The translations under genes and the position numbers were made by a program. The notes below the pieces were generated by a model. The model was not told the DNA's origin, did not search any database, and saw only the letters and a program-made list of their open reading frames with translations. This document shows, one piece after another, positions 53,306 through 61,875 of a DNA stretch of 64,000 bases. The stretch lies in assembly GCA_009774245.1 (NCBI GenBank), contig VSNM01000023.1, positions 1 through 64,000 on the forward strand, written 5' to 3'. Numbering within the stretch: the first letter of the stretch is position 1; every line of letters begins with the position of its first letter. Origin of the DNA: Lachnospiraceae bacterium (GTDB lineage Bacteria > Bacillota > Clostridia > Lachnospirales > Lachnospiraceae).

Positions 53306-55252
53306 CTATCTTAACTCCAAAGCCTTGTCGCGCAATTTTTTGTAATGTGTGGCACTGTCTGCCGAGATTCCCTCGACCTTATTTTCTTCTATCAGCCGGA
53401 TAAATACATCCATCTCCGCCTGCGCATCCGCCCGTGAGCCGGGCAGCAGCTCAAAAAAGCTCTCCGCGAAGGGATGTCCCTGCATTGCAAAATGCTCCGC
53501 AAGCCCCTTGCAGTTTTTCCACTGGAGCCACCGCATTTCGAACATGCATTTCCACATTTTCTGGCCGGCATTTGGCGTTGTTTTCCTGATTTCAAAAAAC
53601 CTGCTGTAAAACCACGCCCCAATCCTTTCGCGCTCGGCCTTATTGTCCCTGTCAACCCAGAGATTCAAAGAGAACGGCGTCCACCCATGATACTTCATAA
53701 TACAGTCCGTGATCTGGTCATCATGCTTCATAAGCCAGTCCATGATCCGATCCCGGTTTGGCAGATGGACGACACGTTGGAAATACCGGTTCTTATCCTC
53801 GCCGCTGACGCTGTGATAATGATCTGTGCGGACTGGCGCCTTTATAACGTGCTTATGCATATTACTGTCCCATATTACATAATCCAGCGCCGCTATGATC
53901 GCAACGTAACGCTTTTCCTTGTCTCCTGTCTGAAGCTGCGCGTCAAACCACGCCGTGCAGTCCTCCTCATACATTTTTGCCACTGCCGCCGCCCTGAGAA
54001 ACGCGTCGCTTTTCGCGTACTGCTCCATCACAAACGCCGCAAGCTGTCTGTTGTCATTGACCGCGAGTGAATCCGCAAGCTGCTTGGCAATCGTCTCCTC
54101 CCATGTATGCTTCTCATCTCTGTTGCCATCATAACTCTGATTCAGGACCAGATAATCAAGCTCATCTCCCGCGATCCTGCCAAGCTTTTCCTGATTGTCA
54201 AGCAACAGCCAGTAACATCGAAGCACCTCATCCCCGCTCTTGCCAACCAGCGCCTCGACACATCTGCAGAACCGTTTGATTTTCCGCAGTTCACTATCTG
54301 TTCGCGCCGCATCTTCCTGCATTTCCAGAATCTCTGGCAGCAGCGCAAGGCACATTCCCGATATGAGCTTCGACGCGCCCTTTGTCGTGGACACAAGCAG
54401 ATGCTCACAGGCCTCCTCTGGCTTTTTAGCCGCCATCTTTTCGAAAAAGACATCGACCTTCTTATCTGATATCTCTGCGAGTGCGTCCAGCGCAAGCTGC
54501 TTATTCCTTCCCTTTTCTGTGTCCGCCAGTGTGAACAAAAGCTCCATGTTTGCCGGATTTTGGCCAATCGCCCTGATTAATTCCGTGCGGATTTCCCGCT
54601 CCGCATCTGGAAGGACTTTGAGATAAAATTCATTCTCACTGCTGCCTGCCACCGCGGTGATGACCTCCAGCCGAAACCGCATTTCCCGCTTTCCCTTCGG
54701 ATCAAAACCCTTTTTCAGCAGTGGCAAAATGGAAGCGTCCTGCTTCTGAAGCTGCGTCTTTGCCAAGTCCGCGGTGTATGCATACGAGGCGCCGAGCGCC
54801 TGAACCATCGCATGACGCACACGGTAATCCCTGAAAACTTCGGAATTGGCCTTATGAAGCTCATAAATATACATGAAGTTTCCACTGCCTGTAAACGCTT
54901 CTATCACCCTGCGCACCTGCGAGCAGGGAAAATTTTCCGTGCTGACATTTGTCCTTGCCCAGATATCCAAATCCTCGATTTCACCGGAGACATCAACTGT
55001 CCCTAATGTGCACAAAACGGCATCCGTAAGTGAAATCGCATCCAGCAGCGCGATCGCTGGATTCTCACATTCCCCAGAAAGCAGAAATGTCATCTGCTCA
55101 TTCAGTTTTTCCAAAACCAGAGACGCGCCCGCAAGCGGCCTGACTGCCTCCGCCGCGCGCCTTAGCCGAAAATCCTCCGGCAGTAAACGGGCTCCGGCAA
55201 TCGTAGCCGCCCGCAGTCGGGACTGCAGTTCATAGATTGGTATGATGTCCAT
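53306..55252 (-). CDS. HEAT-like helical protein, paralog 2
   Basis: A 648-residue paralog of 48261-50282, sharing the N terminus (PIYELQSRLRAATIAG), AVLCTLGTVDVSGEI, YRVRHAMVQALGASYAYTAD and the REIRTELIRAIG repeats. Unlike paralog 1, it is not followed by a MoxR gene. It lies downstream of the intact thioesterase gene, with an Rpn-like gene further upstream: the same order as the other unit minus SWIM. It may have a substrate-specific scaffold role. Confidence 0.7.
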   Translation of the reverse strand: MDIIPIYELQSRLRAATIAGARLLPEDFRLRRAAEAVRPLAGASLVLEKLNEQMTFLLSGECENPAIALLDAISLTDAVLCTLGTVDVSGEIEDLDIWARTNVSTENFPCSQVRRVIEAFTGSGNFMYIYELHKANSEVFRDYRVRHAMVQALGASYAYTADLAKTQLQKQDASILPLLKKGFDPKGKREMRFRLEVITAVAGSSENEFYLKVLPDAEREIRTELIRAIGQNPANMELLFTLADTEKGRNKQLALDALAEISDKKVDVFFEKMAAKKPEEACEHLLVSTTKGASKLISGMCLALLPEILEMQEDAARTDSELRKIKRFCRCVEALVGKSGDEVLRCYWLLLDNQEKLGRIAGDELDYLVLNQSYDGNRDEKHTWEETIAKQLADSLAVNDNRQLAAFVMEQYAKSDAFLRAAAVAKMYEEDCTAWFDAQLQTGDKEKRYVAIIAALDYVIWDSNMHKHVIKAPVRTDHYHSVSGEDKNRYFQRVVHLPNRDRIMDWLMKHDDQITDCIMKYHGWTPFSLNLWVDRDNKAERERIGAWFYSRFFEIRKTTPNAGQKMWKCMFEMRWLQWKNCKGLAEHFAMQGHPFAESFFELLPGSRADAQAEMDVFIRLIEENKVEGISADSATHYKKLRDKALELR

Positions 55253-55375
55253 ATAACCTCCGTTAATTTATTTATAGGCGCTGCTATCATTAATAGACAA
55301 CCCCATATCCAGAAGTGTTCTGTCCATTTTATCGTCATCTTCTTTCAATGCAATAAAATCAACGATACTATTACT

Positions 55376-55822
55376 CTATTTCCCCACGATAAGCATTTTC
55401 CGGAATTTCGCGTCAATCTCAGAATACTCATGCTTTAATGAAATGACACGCCCTTCTTTATCCAGAAAGCAGTGCGTACTTGTGCCTGTGGTGCGCAGCT
55501 CTTCGGTTTCATTGTCTGTCATTTCGTATTCCAGGTCAAGCCTCACGCCGTTGTACTTTGTGACCTTAACCTGAATCCGCACGGTATCGTCAAAATGCAC
55601 CATGCTCTTATACCGGCAGGACACGGAGACTACCGGACTGATCACACCGTTTTCCTCCATGTCACGATAGGATATCCCAAACTGGCTCATCGCGTCCATT
55701 CTGGCCTCCTCCATCCACCGGATATAATTGGAATGGTGGACAATCCGCATCTGGTCTGTCTCATAGTATTTCGCATGATGTATGTATGGTTTGATAGGAT
55801 TTTCTTCGTTCACTGCCTTCAT
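55376..55822 (-). CDS. 4HBT-fold acyl-CoA thioesterase
   Basis: A 148-residue hot-dog thioesterase of the YbgC class. The conserved HHAKYYETDQMRIVHHSNYIRW contains the catalytic Asp and the HHSNY motif; RSVSCRY-type core follows. The ATG at 55822 follows AAAGGTG; a GTG at 55834 overlaps the nuclease stop. An internally deleted copy lies at 51839-52011. It is encoded immediately after the intact Rpn-like gene. Confidence 0.85.
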   Translation of the reverse strand: MKAVNEENPIKPYIHHAKYYETDQMRIVHHSNYIRWMEEARMDAMSQFGISYRDMEENGVISPVVSVSCRYKSMVHFDDTVRIQVKVTKYNGVRLDLEYEMTDNETEELRTTGTSTHCFLDKEGRVISLKHEYSEIDAKFRKMLIVGK

Positions 55823-55826
55823 AAAC

Positions 55827-56057
55827 TCAATCACCTTTTTTTGTATTTTGATAAATCTTCACGTATGCATCATATTGCGCTGGGGTTATGTCCATAAATT
55901 TACATGCTTTTTCCTTTGACATATTCAGCTTTCTTATCGCATTGTCAACTGCCTCGACTGTTTTCCTTGCTTCCATTACATTGGATGCCTCATTCCGCGC
56001 TTTCTGAACCGCCTCGTCGATTTCCGGCTGCATAAGTTCTACCAGTGCACTATACAT
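55827..56057 (-). CDS. Predicted internal product of the Rpn-like gene
   Basis: An internal ATG at 56057 with AAGGAGG eight bases upstream would give a 76-residue product identical to the C-terminal domain. The same length is encoded as a separate gene in copy 1 (52004-52234). The strong internal ribosome site is inside a coding region, where none is needed, so it is probably selected. Likely antitoxin, by analogy with E. coli Rpn. Confidence 0.5.
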   Translation of the reverse strand: MYSALVELMQPEIDEAVQKARNEASNVMEARKTVEAVDNAIRKLNMSKEKACKFMDITPAQYDAYVKIYQNTKKGD

Positions 56058-56756
56058 ACTCCCGTCCTCCTTTTTTAATTTCTCAAACAATTTCCGGTTT
56101 GCCTTCGCCGCAATCTGCAGCACCGCTTCTATATATTCCGCTTCTGGTCTGTCTAGCATTTGCCTTGATTTGTTGATCAGCCTTTTGGCCTGCTGCCTGC
56201 CCATGTTGTCTGTCAGGGCTCTCAGCCATATATGGCTCGTTTCATTCAGTTCCCTTGCCACGATAACCTGCGTCTTGAAAAATCCAGCATTCTCTATATA
56301 ATAGACGCCCCTGCTTTCTTTCCTGACCTCACACCCATGAGATACAAACCATTGAAAAAGTACACGCGGCTTCCCCTTGCGAATCATCGTGACCGTGATT
56401 TCCTCGGGAATGTATGATTCGCCGCATTTTCCTGCTTTATACAGACCTGCATATGCGTAAGTCTTAAAAAATGCATCCACGTCCTCACTGTCATGCGGAG
56501 ATTTGTATTCTATAATGTTATGACGCCGAAATATTTTTCCTATCTCATTATCCATGACAATACTGCTGTCTTTCTTGATTATAAGCAAATCAATCTGCAA
56601 TGCCTTTATGTTCAATAAGTGCTCCGGCTCGTATTCAAGTATATCTTTGTATTCCATAAATTCAAGCCTCATTGCAGGCATAAAAGCCATGTGCCATTGT
56701 GTTTTGTGCTCATCTATGTTATGACTGCCGCTGGCAGGGGTTGTGTTCTCTGTCAT
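55827..56756 (-). CDS. Rpn-like PD-(D/E)XK nuclease, copy 2, intact
   Basis: A 309-residue protein. The N-terminal two thirds carry a PD-(D/E)XK-like core (VMDNEIGK, then IIEYKSPHDSEDVD). The last 76 residues form a helical domain. Within the gene, AAGGAGG sits 8 bp before an in-frame ATG at 56057, so that domain can be made alone. Rpn proteins promote recombination and, in E. coli, act as phage-defence toxins. The exact assignment to Rpn is by resemblance. Confidence 0.75.
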   Translation of the reverse strand: MTENTTPASGSHNIDEHKTQWHMAFMPAMRLEFMEYKDILEYEPEHLLNIKALQIDLLIIKKDSSIVMDNEIGKIFRRHNIIEYKSPHDSEDVDAFFKTYAYAGLYKAGKCGESYIPEEITVTMIRKGKPRVLFQWFVSHGCEVRKESRGVYYIENAGFFKTQVIVARELNETSHIWLRALTDNMGRQQAKRLINKSRQMLDRPEAEYIEAVLQIAAKANRKLFEKLKKEDGSMYSALVELMQPEIDEAVQKARNEASNVMEARKTVEAVDNAIRKLNMSKEKACKFMDITPAQYDAYVKIYQNTKKGD

Positions 56757-56832
56757 ATGTTTTTCTCCTTTAGTATATCAGTATGCCACAGTTTTTACAA
56801 CAACGTCTTTATCAGAACTTGTGTTCCAAACT

Positions 56833-56861
56833 ATTGTACGTCATCAAAGAGGTATTGTCAA
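56833..56861 (-). promoter_or_regulatory. Promoter of Rpn-like copy 2
   Basis: TTGACA-17-TACAAT on the minus strand; second match TTGTAA-17-TATACT at 56772-56800. Same arrangement as in copy 1. Confidence 0.65.
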
Positions 56862-56998
56862 GCAATATCAAAAAATTTGTTCTTATTTATTGTTGTGAGG
56901 ATTGCCAAATAGAATTGATTAACAATTTAGAAACTGCGGATTGACGACCGCCTAAATATCGAACTTAAATATGCGTAAAAATCAAAAAAAATCTTGAA

Positions 56999-57017
56999 AT
57001 TATATAAATTATATAAT
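56999..57017 (+). promoter_or_regulatory. Palindromic operator candidate of hicAB
   Basis: ATTATATAAATTATATAAT is a 19-bp palindrome (centre mismatch) that includes a TATAAT -10 box, 25 bp before hicA. HicB-type antitoxins bind such inverted repeats to repress their own operon. Confidence 0.45.
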
Positions 57018-57042
57018 ATGGTAAGAATATGAGGAGGATACA

Positions 57043-57219
57043 ATAAAAGGAAAGGAACTTGTAAAACTGCTAAAAAAAGAGGGATGGGTATTAGACCGAG
57101 TAAATGGAAGCCATCACATCATGGTGAAGGACGGGCAATCAGTATCCATTCCGGTCCACAATACAGATATTCAGAAAGGCTTGCTTCATGCACTCATGAA
57201 GAATACAGGACTGAGATAA
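57043..57219 (+). CDS. hicA: HicA-like toxin with an ATA start
   Basis: A 58-residue mRNA-interferase-type toxin. KGKELVKLLKKEGWVLDR, then NGSHHIMVK with the catalytic His, matches HicA. The frame begins with ATA, five bases after GAGGAGG, where homologs have ATG. No usable ATG, GTG or TTG occurs earlier. So expression must be from a non-standard AUA start or the toxin is silenced. The hicB gene begins 42 bp downstream. Confidence 0.75.
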   Translation: MKGKELVKLLKKEGWVLDRVNGSHHIMVKDGQSVSIPVHNTDIQKGLLHALMKNTGLR

Positions 57220-57261
57220 AGCCCCTCTTCCCAAGACCGAAAAAGAAAGGAGTCATTTGTC

Positions 57262-57639
57262 ATGACAACAGTATATCCCGCCATCATCCATGAAGAAGAA
57301 GGCTATTGGGTAGAATTTCCCGATCTGTCCGGATGTTTCACGAACGGAAGCACACTGGAAGAAACTATGGAAATGGCTAAAGAGGCGTTAGGGCTGTATC
57401 TTGTCAGCCTTGAAGAAAACGGGCAGGCAATCCCTGCTCCATCCAACATTGCCGACATTTCGACAGACGAAGGGCAAACAACTTATATTTCCACCGACAT
57501 GAACGCATACCGCCGTGACACACAGGCTATAAAAAAAATGCTGTCCATTCCCGCATGGCTGGCAAAAGAAGCCGAGGCAAGAAATATCAGTTTATCAAAA
57601 GTATTACAAGAAGCGCTTCTCTCAAAAATACAAGCTTGA
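57262..57639 (+). CDS. hicB: HicB-like antitoxin
   Basis: A 125-residue antitoxin. The N-terminal HicB fold reads YPAIIHEEEGYWVEFPDL and SGCFTNGSTLEETM. A C-terminal CopG/ribbon-helix-helix-like part (SIPAWLAKEAEARNISLSKV) binds DNA. It neutralises HicA and represses the operon. Its ATG follows AAAGGAG. It ends 46 bp from the convergent pgeF. Confidence 0.9.
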   Translation: MTTVYPAIIHEEEGYWVEFPDLSGCFTNGSTLEETMEMAKEALGLYLVSLEENGQAIPAPSNIADISTDEGQTTYISTDMNAYRRDTQAIKKMLSIPAWLAKEAEARNISLSKVLQEALLSKIQA

Positions 57640-57685
57640 TCTGCTTGGAATACTACAAAAGACATGGAAAGCGAAAAAACGTACA

Positions 57686-58606
57686 CTACTTCAACATCAT
57701 AAACGCCCCAAGGTTCCCGCGTTTTCCTTTGCTGGCTCTGTGGCTGAACAATAGTTTGTGGTTGCAGCAGGTGCACACATCCGTCACTTCGATATGCTCG
57801 GCAGGCACTCCCGCATCGCGAAATACCCTGTAATTTGCATACCATAGATTCAACTGATATTTCCCGTTCTCCTTTGGAACCATCAGGCAATTCTCAATAT
57901 CCCGCTGCCCATAATCCTGCCGATACCGGGCAAGATATTCCCCAGCCTTAGCATTATCCCGCAAAAACGCTTCCCCGAAAGCAAGCGCGACATCCTCACT
58001 CACCTCATAGCAGTTCTGGCAGATGGAGGGGGCGATTGCGACTCTGACCTTCTCTGGTCTTGTTCCATACGATTCCCGCATTTTGTCCAAGGTCACTTTT
58101 CCCATCTTCCCGACGGTTCCGCGCCACCCGGAATGCGACAGGCCGATTGCCCTGTTCACAGGATCGACAATAAACAGCGGCACACAGTCCGCATAAAAAG
58201 TGGCCAGGATAATTCCTCTTTCATTTGTGATCAGTCCGTCCACATCTGTGTAATCGCGCTCGCAGACAACTCCTTTTCCCTTGTCGTCAGCAGTCACCCT
58301 GCGCACATTCGTGGTATGCGTCTGCTGGGAACAGACAATATCACCGCTTGTCATGCCGATATGCGCCGCAGCCCTTCTGAAATTTTCATCCACGTTTTCT
58401 TTCATGTCGCCCTGCGAATAGCTAAAATTGAGCGAATATAGATAATCACTGCTCACCCCGCCGTATCTTGTCGTGAAAAAATGCTCCACGATACCTGTCC
58501 GTTCCAGACCTGCAAATGTGAAATATGCCATTTCCTCATTATCCCTGTCAAATCCAAGCTGGCATGTTCCCCTGCTGCCATACCTGAGAATGGGTTCTGT
58601 CATCAT
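57686..58606 (-). CDS. pgeF: Peptidoglycan editing factor PgeF (laccase-domain)
   Basis: A 306-residue YfiH/PgeF-family protein. Metal-binding residues appear in CSQQTHTTNV, LATFYADCVPLFIVD, and GLSHSGWRGTVGKM. In other bacteria it removes wrong residues from muropeptide precursors; older annotation as polyphenol oxidase is based on the Cu-like site. The start follows AAGGAAAG at 58606; an earlier ATG at 58636 is possible. Confidence 0.88.
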   Translation of the reverse strand: MMTEPILRYGSRGTCQLGFDRDNEEMAYFTFAGLERTGIVEHFFTTRYGGVSSDYLYSLNFSYSQGDMKENVDENFRRAAAHIGMTSGDIVCSQQTHTTNVRRVTADDKGKGVVCERDYTDVDGLITNERGIILATFYADCVPLFIVDPVNRAIGLSHSGWRGTVGKMGKVTLDKMRESYGTRPEKVRVAIAPSICQNCYEVSEDVALAFGEAFLRDNAKAGEYLARYRQDYGQRDIENCLMVPKENGKYQLNLWYANYRVFRDAGVPAEHIEVTDVCTCCNHKLLFSHRASKGKRGNLGAFMMLK

Positions 58607-58655
58607 ACTCTTTCCTTTCAGATACATATTATTCATATAAAAAATATCTGTTCAA

Positions 58656-59186
58656 TCACATAACACAGTCACAATAGAAAATAATATCAGCCTTCCCCTC
58701 CTGCTTTGTCCCTTTATACACATTCGTATCAACCCCGCCTATATAGAAGCCTGCTTTTATGTAAAACAAACATGCACCTAGGTTATTATCCTGCGCCTGT
58801 GTATAGATTCCGTTATAACCTGATGCCAATGCAGTCTCTTTTGCCCTGTCAATCAGACGCTTCGCAACGCCCTTCTGACGATATTCCTGATTCACTTTCA
58901 AGTCATAAAGGTACATATACTTAAAAAAGCCGGCCTGCATAATTGCAAGACCTATGCAGATATTATGATCATAGGCTCCAATGAATGTACTGTTTTCAGC
59001 CATCGCTTCATAATCATAAGCTTCATCAGGAAAACACATCTTTGTTTCGTTGGCAGATATCTCGGTAGTGTAACTCCATGTCCCATTCATATAGCTTGGT
59101 ATCATTCTCCCGAACAGGGAAAAAGGCTGATTGGGCAGATTAATGTCTGCCTTGTGCTCATAATCAATTATCCTTGTTTCTATCAT
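58656..59186 (-). CDS. GNAT-family N-acetyltransferase
   Basis: A 176-residue GNAT enzyme. The acetyl-CoA loop is QEYRQKGVAKRLIDRAKE (R/Q-x-x-G-x-G/A type), and the last strands AGFYIGGVDTNVYKG match the fold. Its acceptor is unknown. It lies 49 bp upstream of pgeF in the minus-strand run. The start at 59186 follows GGAGG; an upstream TTG-type extension is not needed. Confidence 0.8.
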   Translation of the reverse strand: MIETRIIDYEHKADINLPNQPFSLFGRMIPSYMNGTWSYTTEISANETKMCFPDEAYDYEAMAENSTFIGAYDHNICIGLAIMQAGFFKYMYLYDLKVNQEYRQKGVAKRLIDRAKETALASGYNGIYTQAQDNNLGACLFYIKAGFYIGGVDTNVYKGTKQEGKADIIFYCDCVM

Positions 59187-59206
59187 TTCATATTCCTCCA
59201 GACAAC

Positions 59207-59563
59207 TCATGAATAAATATGTTCAAACGCATTCTGATACCATGTGATATCCTCCCCGCAGATCGCAACCACATCATAACGCACAGGGGTAAAATCTCCC
59301 AGATGATGCACCATCCGATAATAGTCTGCCACCCTGCAAATCGTCCGCTGTTTCCCGTAATTCACGGCTTCTGCGGGATCTCCCACGGAAGCGTCCCTGC
59401 GGTATTTGACCTCAACAAAAACAGTATATTCGCCGTCTCTGCCAATGATATCAATCTCACCCCTGCGGTTTCTGTAATTGTGCTCCAGTATTTCCACGCC
59501 CTGTCTCTGCAGATATTCTATGGCAGTCTGCTCGTACTCAGCACCTTTTTTTCTGGTATTCAT
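59207..59563 (-). CDS. YraN/UPF0102 family protein
   Basis: A 118-residue protein with the restriction-endonuclease-like core of YraN: RRGEIDIIGRDGEYTVFVEVKYR (D..ExK). It usually neighbours rnhB. The function is unestablished, probably nuclease-related. The start is the ATG at 59563 after GGGGA; an ATG at 59575 overlaps that site. Confidence 0.88.
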   Translation of the reverse strand: MNTRKKGAEYEQTAIEYLQRQGVEILEHNYRNRRGEIDIIGRDGEYTVFVEVKYRRDASVGDPAEAVNYGKQRTICRVADYYRMVHHLGDFTPVRYDVVAICGEDITWYQNAFEHIYS

Positions 59564-59578
59564 TTCATTCCCCATGCC

Positions 59579-59890
59579 CTACTGCTTTTTGGAGCTGTTT
59601 TGATAGGCGCTCACTTTTGCCTTGATCTTATCCATGCTGTCCACAAACATGAGGATTTCAGCCACCACCTCATAGAGCTCCGGCGGTATCATATCGCCAA
59701 TCTGCAGTTTGGAGAGTGTATTGGCCAGCTTGTCGTCCCTGTGGACAGGCACATCCGCCTGCTTTGCCTGCTCGATAATCCGATCGGCCAGCGCTCCCCG
59801 TCCCATCGCAATCACCCTGGGCGCACTGTCCGCCGGATCGTATTCCAGCGCCACGGCCTGTTTCACCTTCTTATTCTTCTCCTCTGCCAT
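59579..59890 (-). CDS. FlhB C-terminal-domain-like protein
   Basis: A 103-residue protein matching the cytoplasmic domain of FlhB/YscU type-III export switch proteins: AVALEYDPADSAPRVIAMG, then LQIGDMIPPELYEVVAEIL. It lacks the autocleaved NPTH and all membrane helices. With the neighbouring FliK-like protein it forms a two-gene unit common in Clostridia with or without flagella. The start at MAEEKNKK is chosen over ATG at 59914. Confidence 0.82.
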   Translation of the reverse strand: MAEEKNKKVKQAVALEYDPADSAPRVIAMGRGALADRIIEQAKQADVPVHRDDKLANTLSKLQIGDMIPPELYEVVAEILMFVDSMDKIKAKVSAYQNSSKKQ

Positions 59891-59926
59891 ATCCAATCCC
59901 CCACACTTTTTCAATATCCTTGCATT

Positions 59927-61867
59927 TTATGCCCGCGTGTCAAAGGTCCGATAGCCAAGCACTGCATTCCCGCCTGCCACCTGCTCTTCCATGCGCTCAA
60001 GTACCGTCTTGTCCTCTTCTTTTTCCAGTATCATATTCTTGCACTGATACCCTTTTTTCGAAAGTCTCTGCGCCAATTCATCGATATGCCCCTCAACCAG
60101 CGCAATGGCACCCTCGTCCAGATAAAATTTTGTGGTTACCTGATTTTTCTCGGTCTGGAGGGCTATGCTGACGTCCAGTGAACCCAGATGATCCATGTCC
60201 AGATGCAGAAACGCCGTGAGCATACCATCCTTGCGCGCCATGTTCTTCTTGTTGGTGTAGACATAGAGATCTCCGTGCGCCTGGGAATCGCTCAGTTTCA
60301 GGGGAAGCTGTACATAGTTAAACATCTGGTTCATCTGATTCATAAATTCCACGTTCTCGCTGATATTTGTCATGGCGCGCGCCTGTGTGCCGACTCCGCC
60401 CTGACCGCTTTCCTGCATCGCCTCGTTCATCATGCGCGCCAGCTGACTGCTCTCCTTCGCGAGCTTCTGATAAAATTCCTCCACCCTGCCTTCCTGTGTC
60501 AATTCCTGCGGTGTCAGTGTCCATTGTCTCTGCAGGCTGTTTTTGAGCATTGACTTGAAAGGCTCTGAGTGGAATATCACCGCTTTTTGCTCCGTTGTCA
60601 GCTGTTTCCCGAGATCACTGTCCATCAACAGCTGCTTCACATCCCTGAGCTCAAGCTTTTCACCCCTGACTCCTTCTCGAATCAGGGAGATAAGCTTATC
60701 AGGCAGCGTCTGTGGCTTTTCCCCTCTGAGTTGATTCAGTATCGTGTCAAGCGGCCTCTCCGCCTGCTGCACGTTTTTTTGCATGTTATGGGCGCTGTTT
60801 TCCCCCTGCTTTGGCGCTTGCATCGTGTCCTGTTCTGTGCCAGCCACAGTCTGCTCCCGTGGCTGGCCTTTTACGCTGGCAGGCACACTCTCGGAATGAT
60901 TTTCTGTGCCAACTCCTGTTTTATCCGCAATCGTATTCTGCACACTGCCTTCAGGCTTCGCCTGCTCCGCCTGACCTTCCTGCACGCTCTGGCCAATCTG
61001 TCCCGCCTGACTTTCCTGCAGAATCGTGACAGGCTGACTTTCATTTGCCACTGCCTGTGTCTCCCCTGCTCCTTCCTCACCAGAAAGCAGTACGAGCACC
61101 TGCTCCATAAATTTTCCGCCGCTCTCCAATGCCGCTGCCTGCCCAGATACAGCTCCCTGTGCGCCTCCCGGAACAGTGTTGGCGGCTGCCATATTCTGAT
61201 TTCCCTGCACATCAGCCTTTCCTGTCAATGTGTCATATAACTTCAGAATTTCGTCCGAAGCCTCTCTGATACCATCGAGCAGCTTGTGCTCCATATTCTG
61301 ATAATTTTGAAGCTGGATAATACTGTTATCATTGACAGGAAGCTGCAGTCTGGTCAGTTTGATCAGATCGGCCATGCTTGCAGTGGGATTCTGTAATGTC
61401 AGACGGTTAAACAGCATCAATGTTTTCTTGTTGATCGACATTCCGTTTTCCAGCAATGTTGACACAAGTGTCAGATTTCTGTCACTGACAGCCATATTTG
61501 CCGCACGAAGCGCCGCCTCCCCCACCCTCAGCATCTGCATTTTCCCATCGTAAACAGGTTTTAGCACGACTCTGTTATCCTTGTTGGACTGCACCTGCAG
61601 ATTCATAAGCTGCCCGATTGCCACCTGCACATCGCGCTCAAGCTTCGCTGCCATATAATCGCCATTTGTCAACTGTATCTGGACATCCTCGCCATTTACA
61701 GAGACAATCTCACCCTGAAATGTATCTCCGGGCTGCAGCTGTGACACATCGACACCCTGCGCACTGGCAGAACTGGTATTCCCTGTCACATTCACAGTTC
61801 CCGCATACCCCTGTCCTACCTGCGTACTATCATAGCTATGTGAAAATCCCGATAAAAAGCTATCCAT
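59927..61867 (-). CDS. FliK-like hook-length-control domain protein
   Basis: A 646-residue protein. An OB-like N-terminal region (about 40-110, GDTFQGEIVSVNGEDVQI) is followed by a Gln/Gly/Ala-rich low-complexity stretch (about 225-380). The C-terminal flagellar hook-length control domain is at about 530-625. It may act with the FlhB-like protein in secretion or another process. No further flagellar genes are in the window. It lies 8 bp after rnhB. Confidence 0.75.
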   Translation of the reverse strand: MDSFLSGFSHSYDSTQVGQGYAGTVNVTGNTSSASAQGVDVSQLQPGDTFQGEIVSVNGEDVQIQLTNGDYMAAKLERDVQVAIGQLMNLQVQSNKDNRVVLKPVYDGKMQMLRVGEAALRAANMAVSDRNLTLVSTLLENGMSINKKTLMLFNRLTLQNPTASMADLIKLTRLQLPVNDNSIIQLQNYQNMEHKLLDGIREASDEILKLYDTLTGKADVQGNQNMAAANTVPGGAQGAVSGQAAALESGGKFMEQVLVLLSGEEGAGETQAVANESQPVTILQESQAGQIGQSVQEGQAEQAKPEGSVQNTIADKTGVGTENHSESVPASVKGQPREQTVAGTEQDTMQAPKQGENSAHNMQKNVQQAERPLDTILNQLRGEKPQTLPDKLISLIREGVRGEKLELRDVKQLLMDSDLGKQLTTEQKAVIFHSEPFKSMLKNSLQRQWTLTPQELTQEGRVEEFYQKLAKESSQLARMMNEAMQESGQGGVGTQARAMTNISENVEFMNQMNQMFNYVQLPLKLSDSQAHGDLYVYTNKKNMARKDGMLTAFLHLDMDHLGSLDVSIALQTEKNQVTTKFYLDEGAIALVEGHIDELAQRLSKKGYQCKNMILEKEEDKTVLERMEEQVAGGNAVLGYRTFDTRA

Positions 61868-61875
61868 AAGCGCAT

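Noticed and set aside
59219..60181. 320-codon plus-strand open frame
   Set aside because: Antisense to yraN, the FlhB-like gene and the end of the FliK-like gene, all of which have clear family matches.
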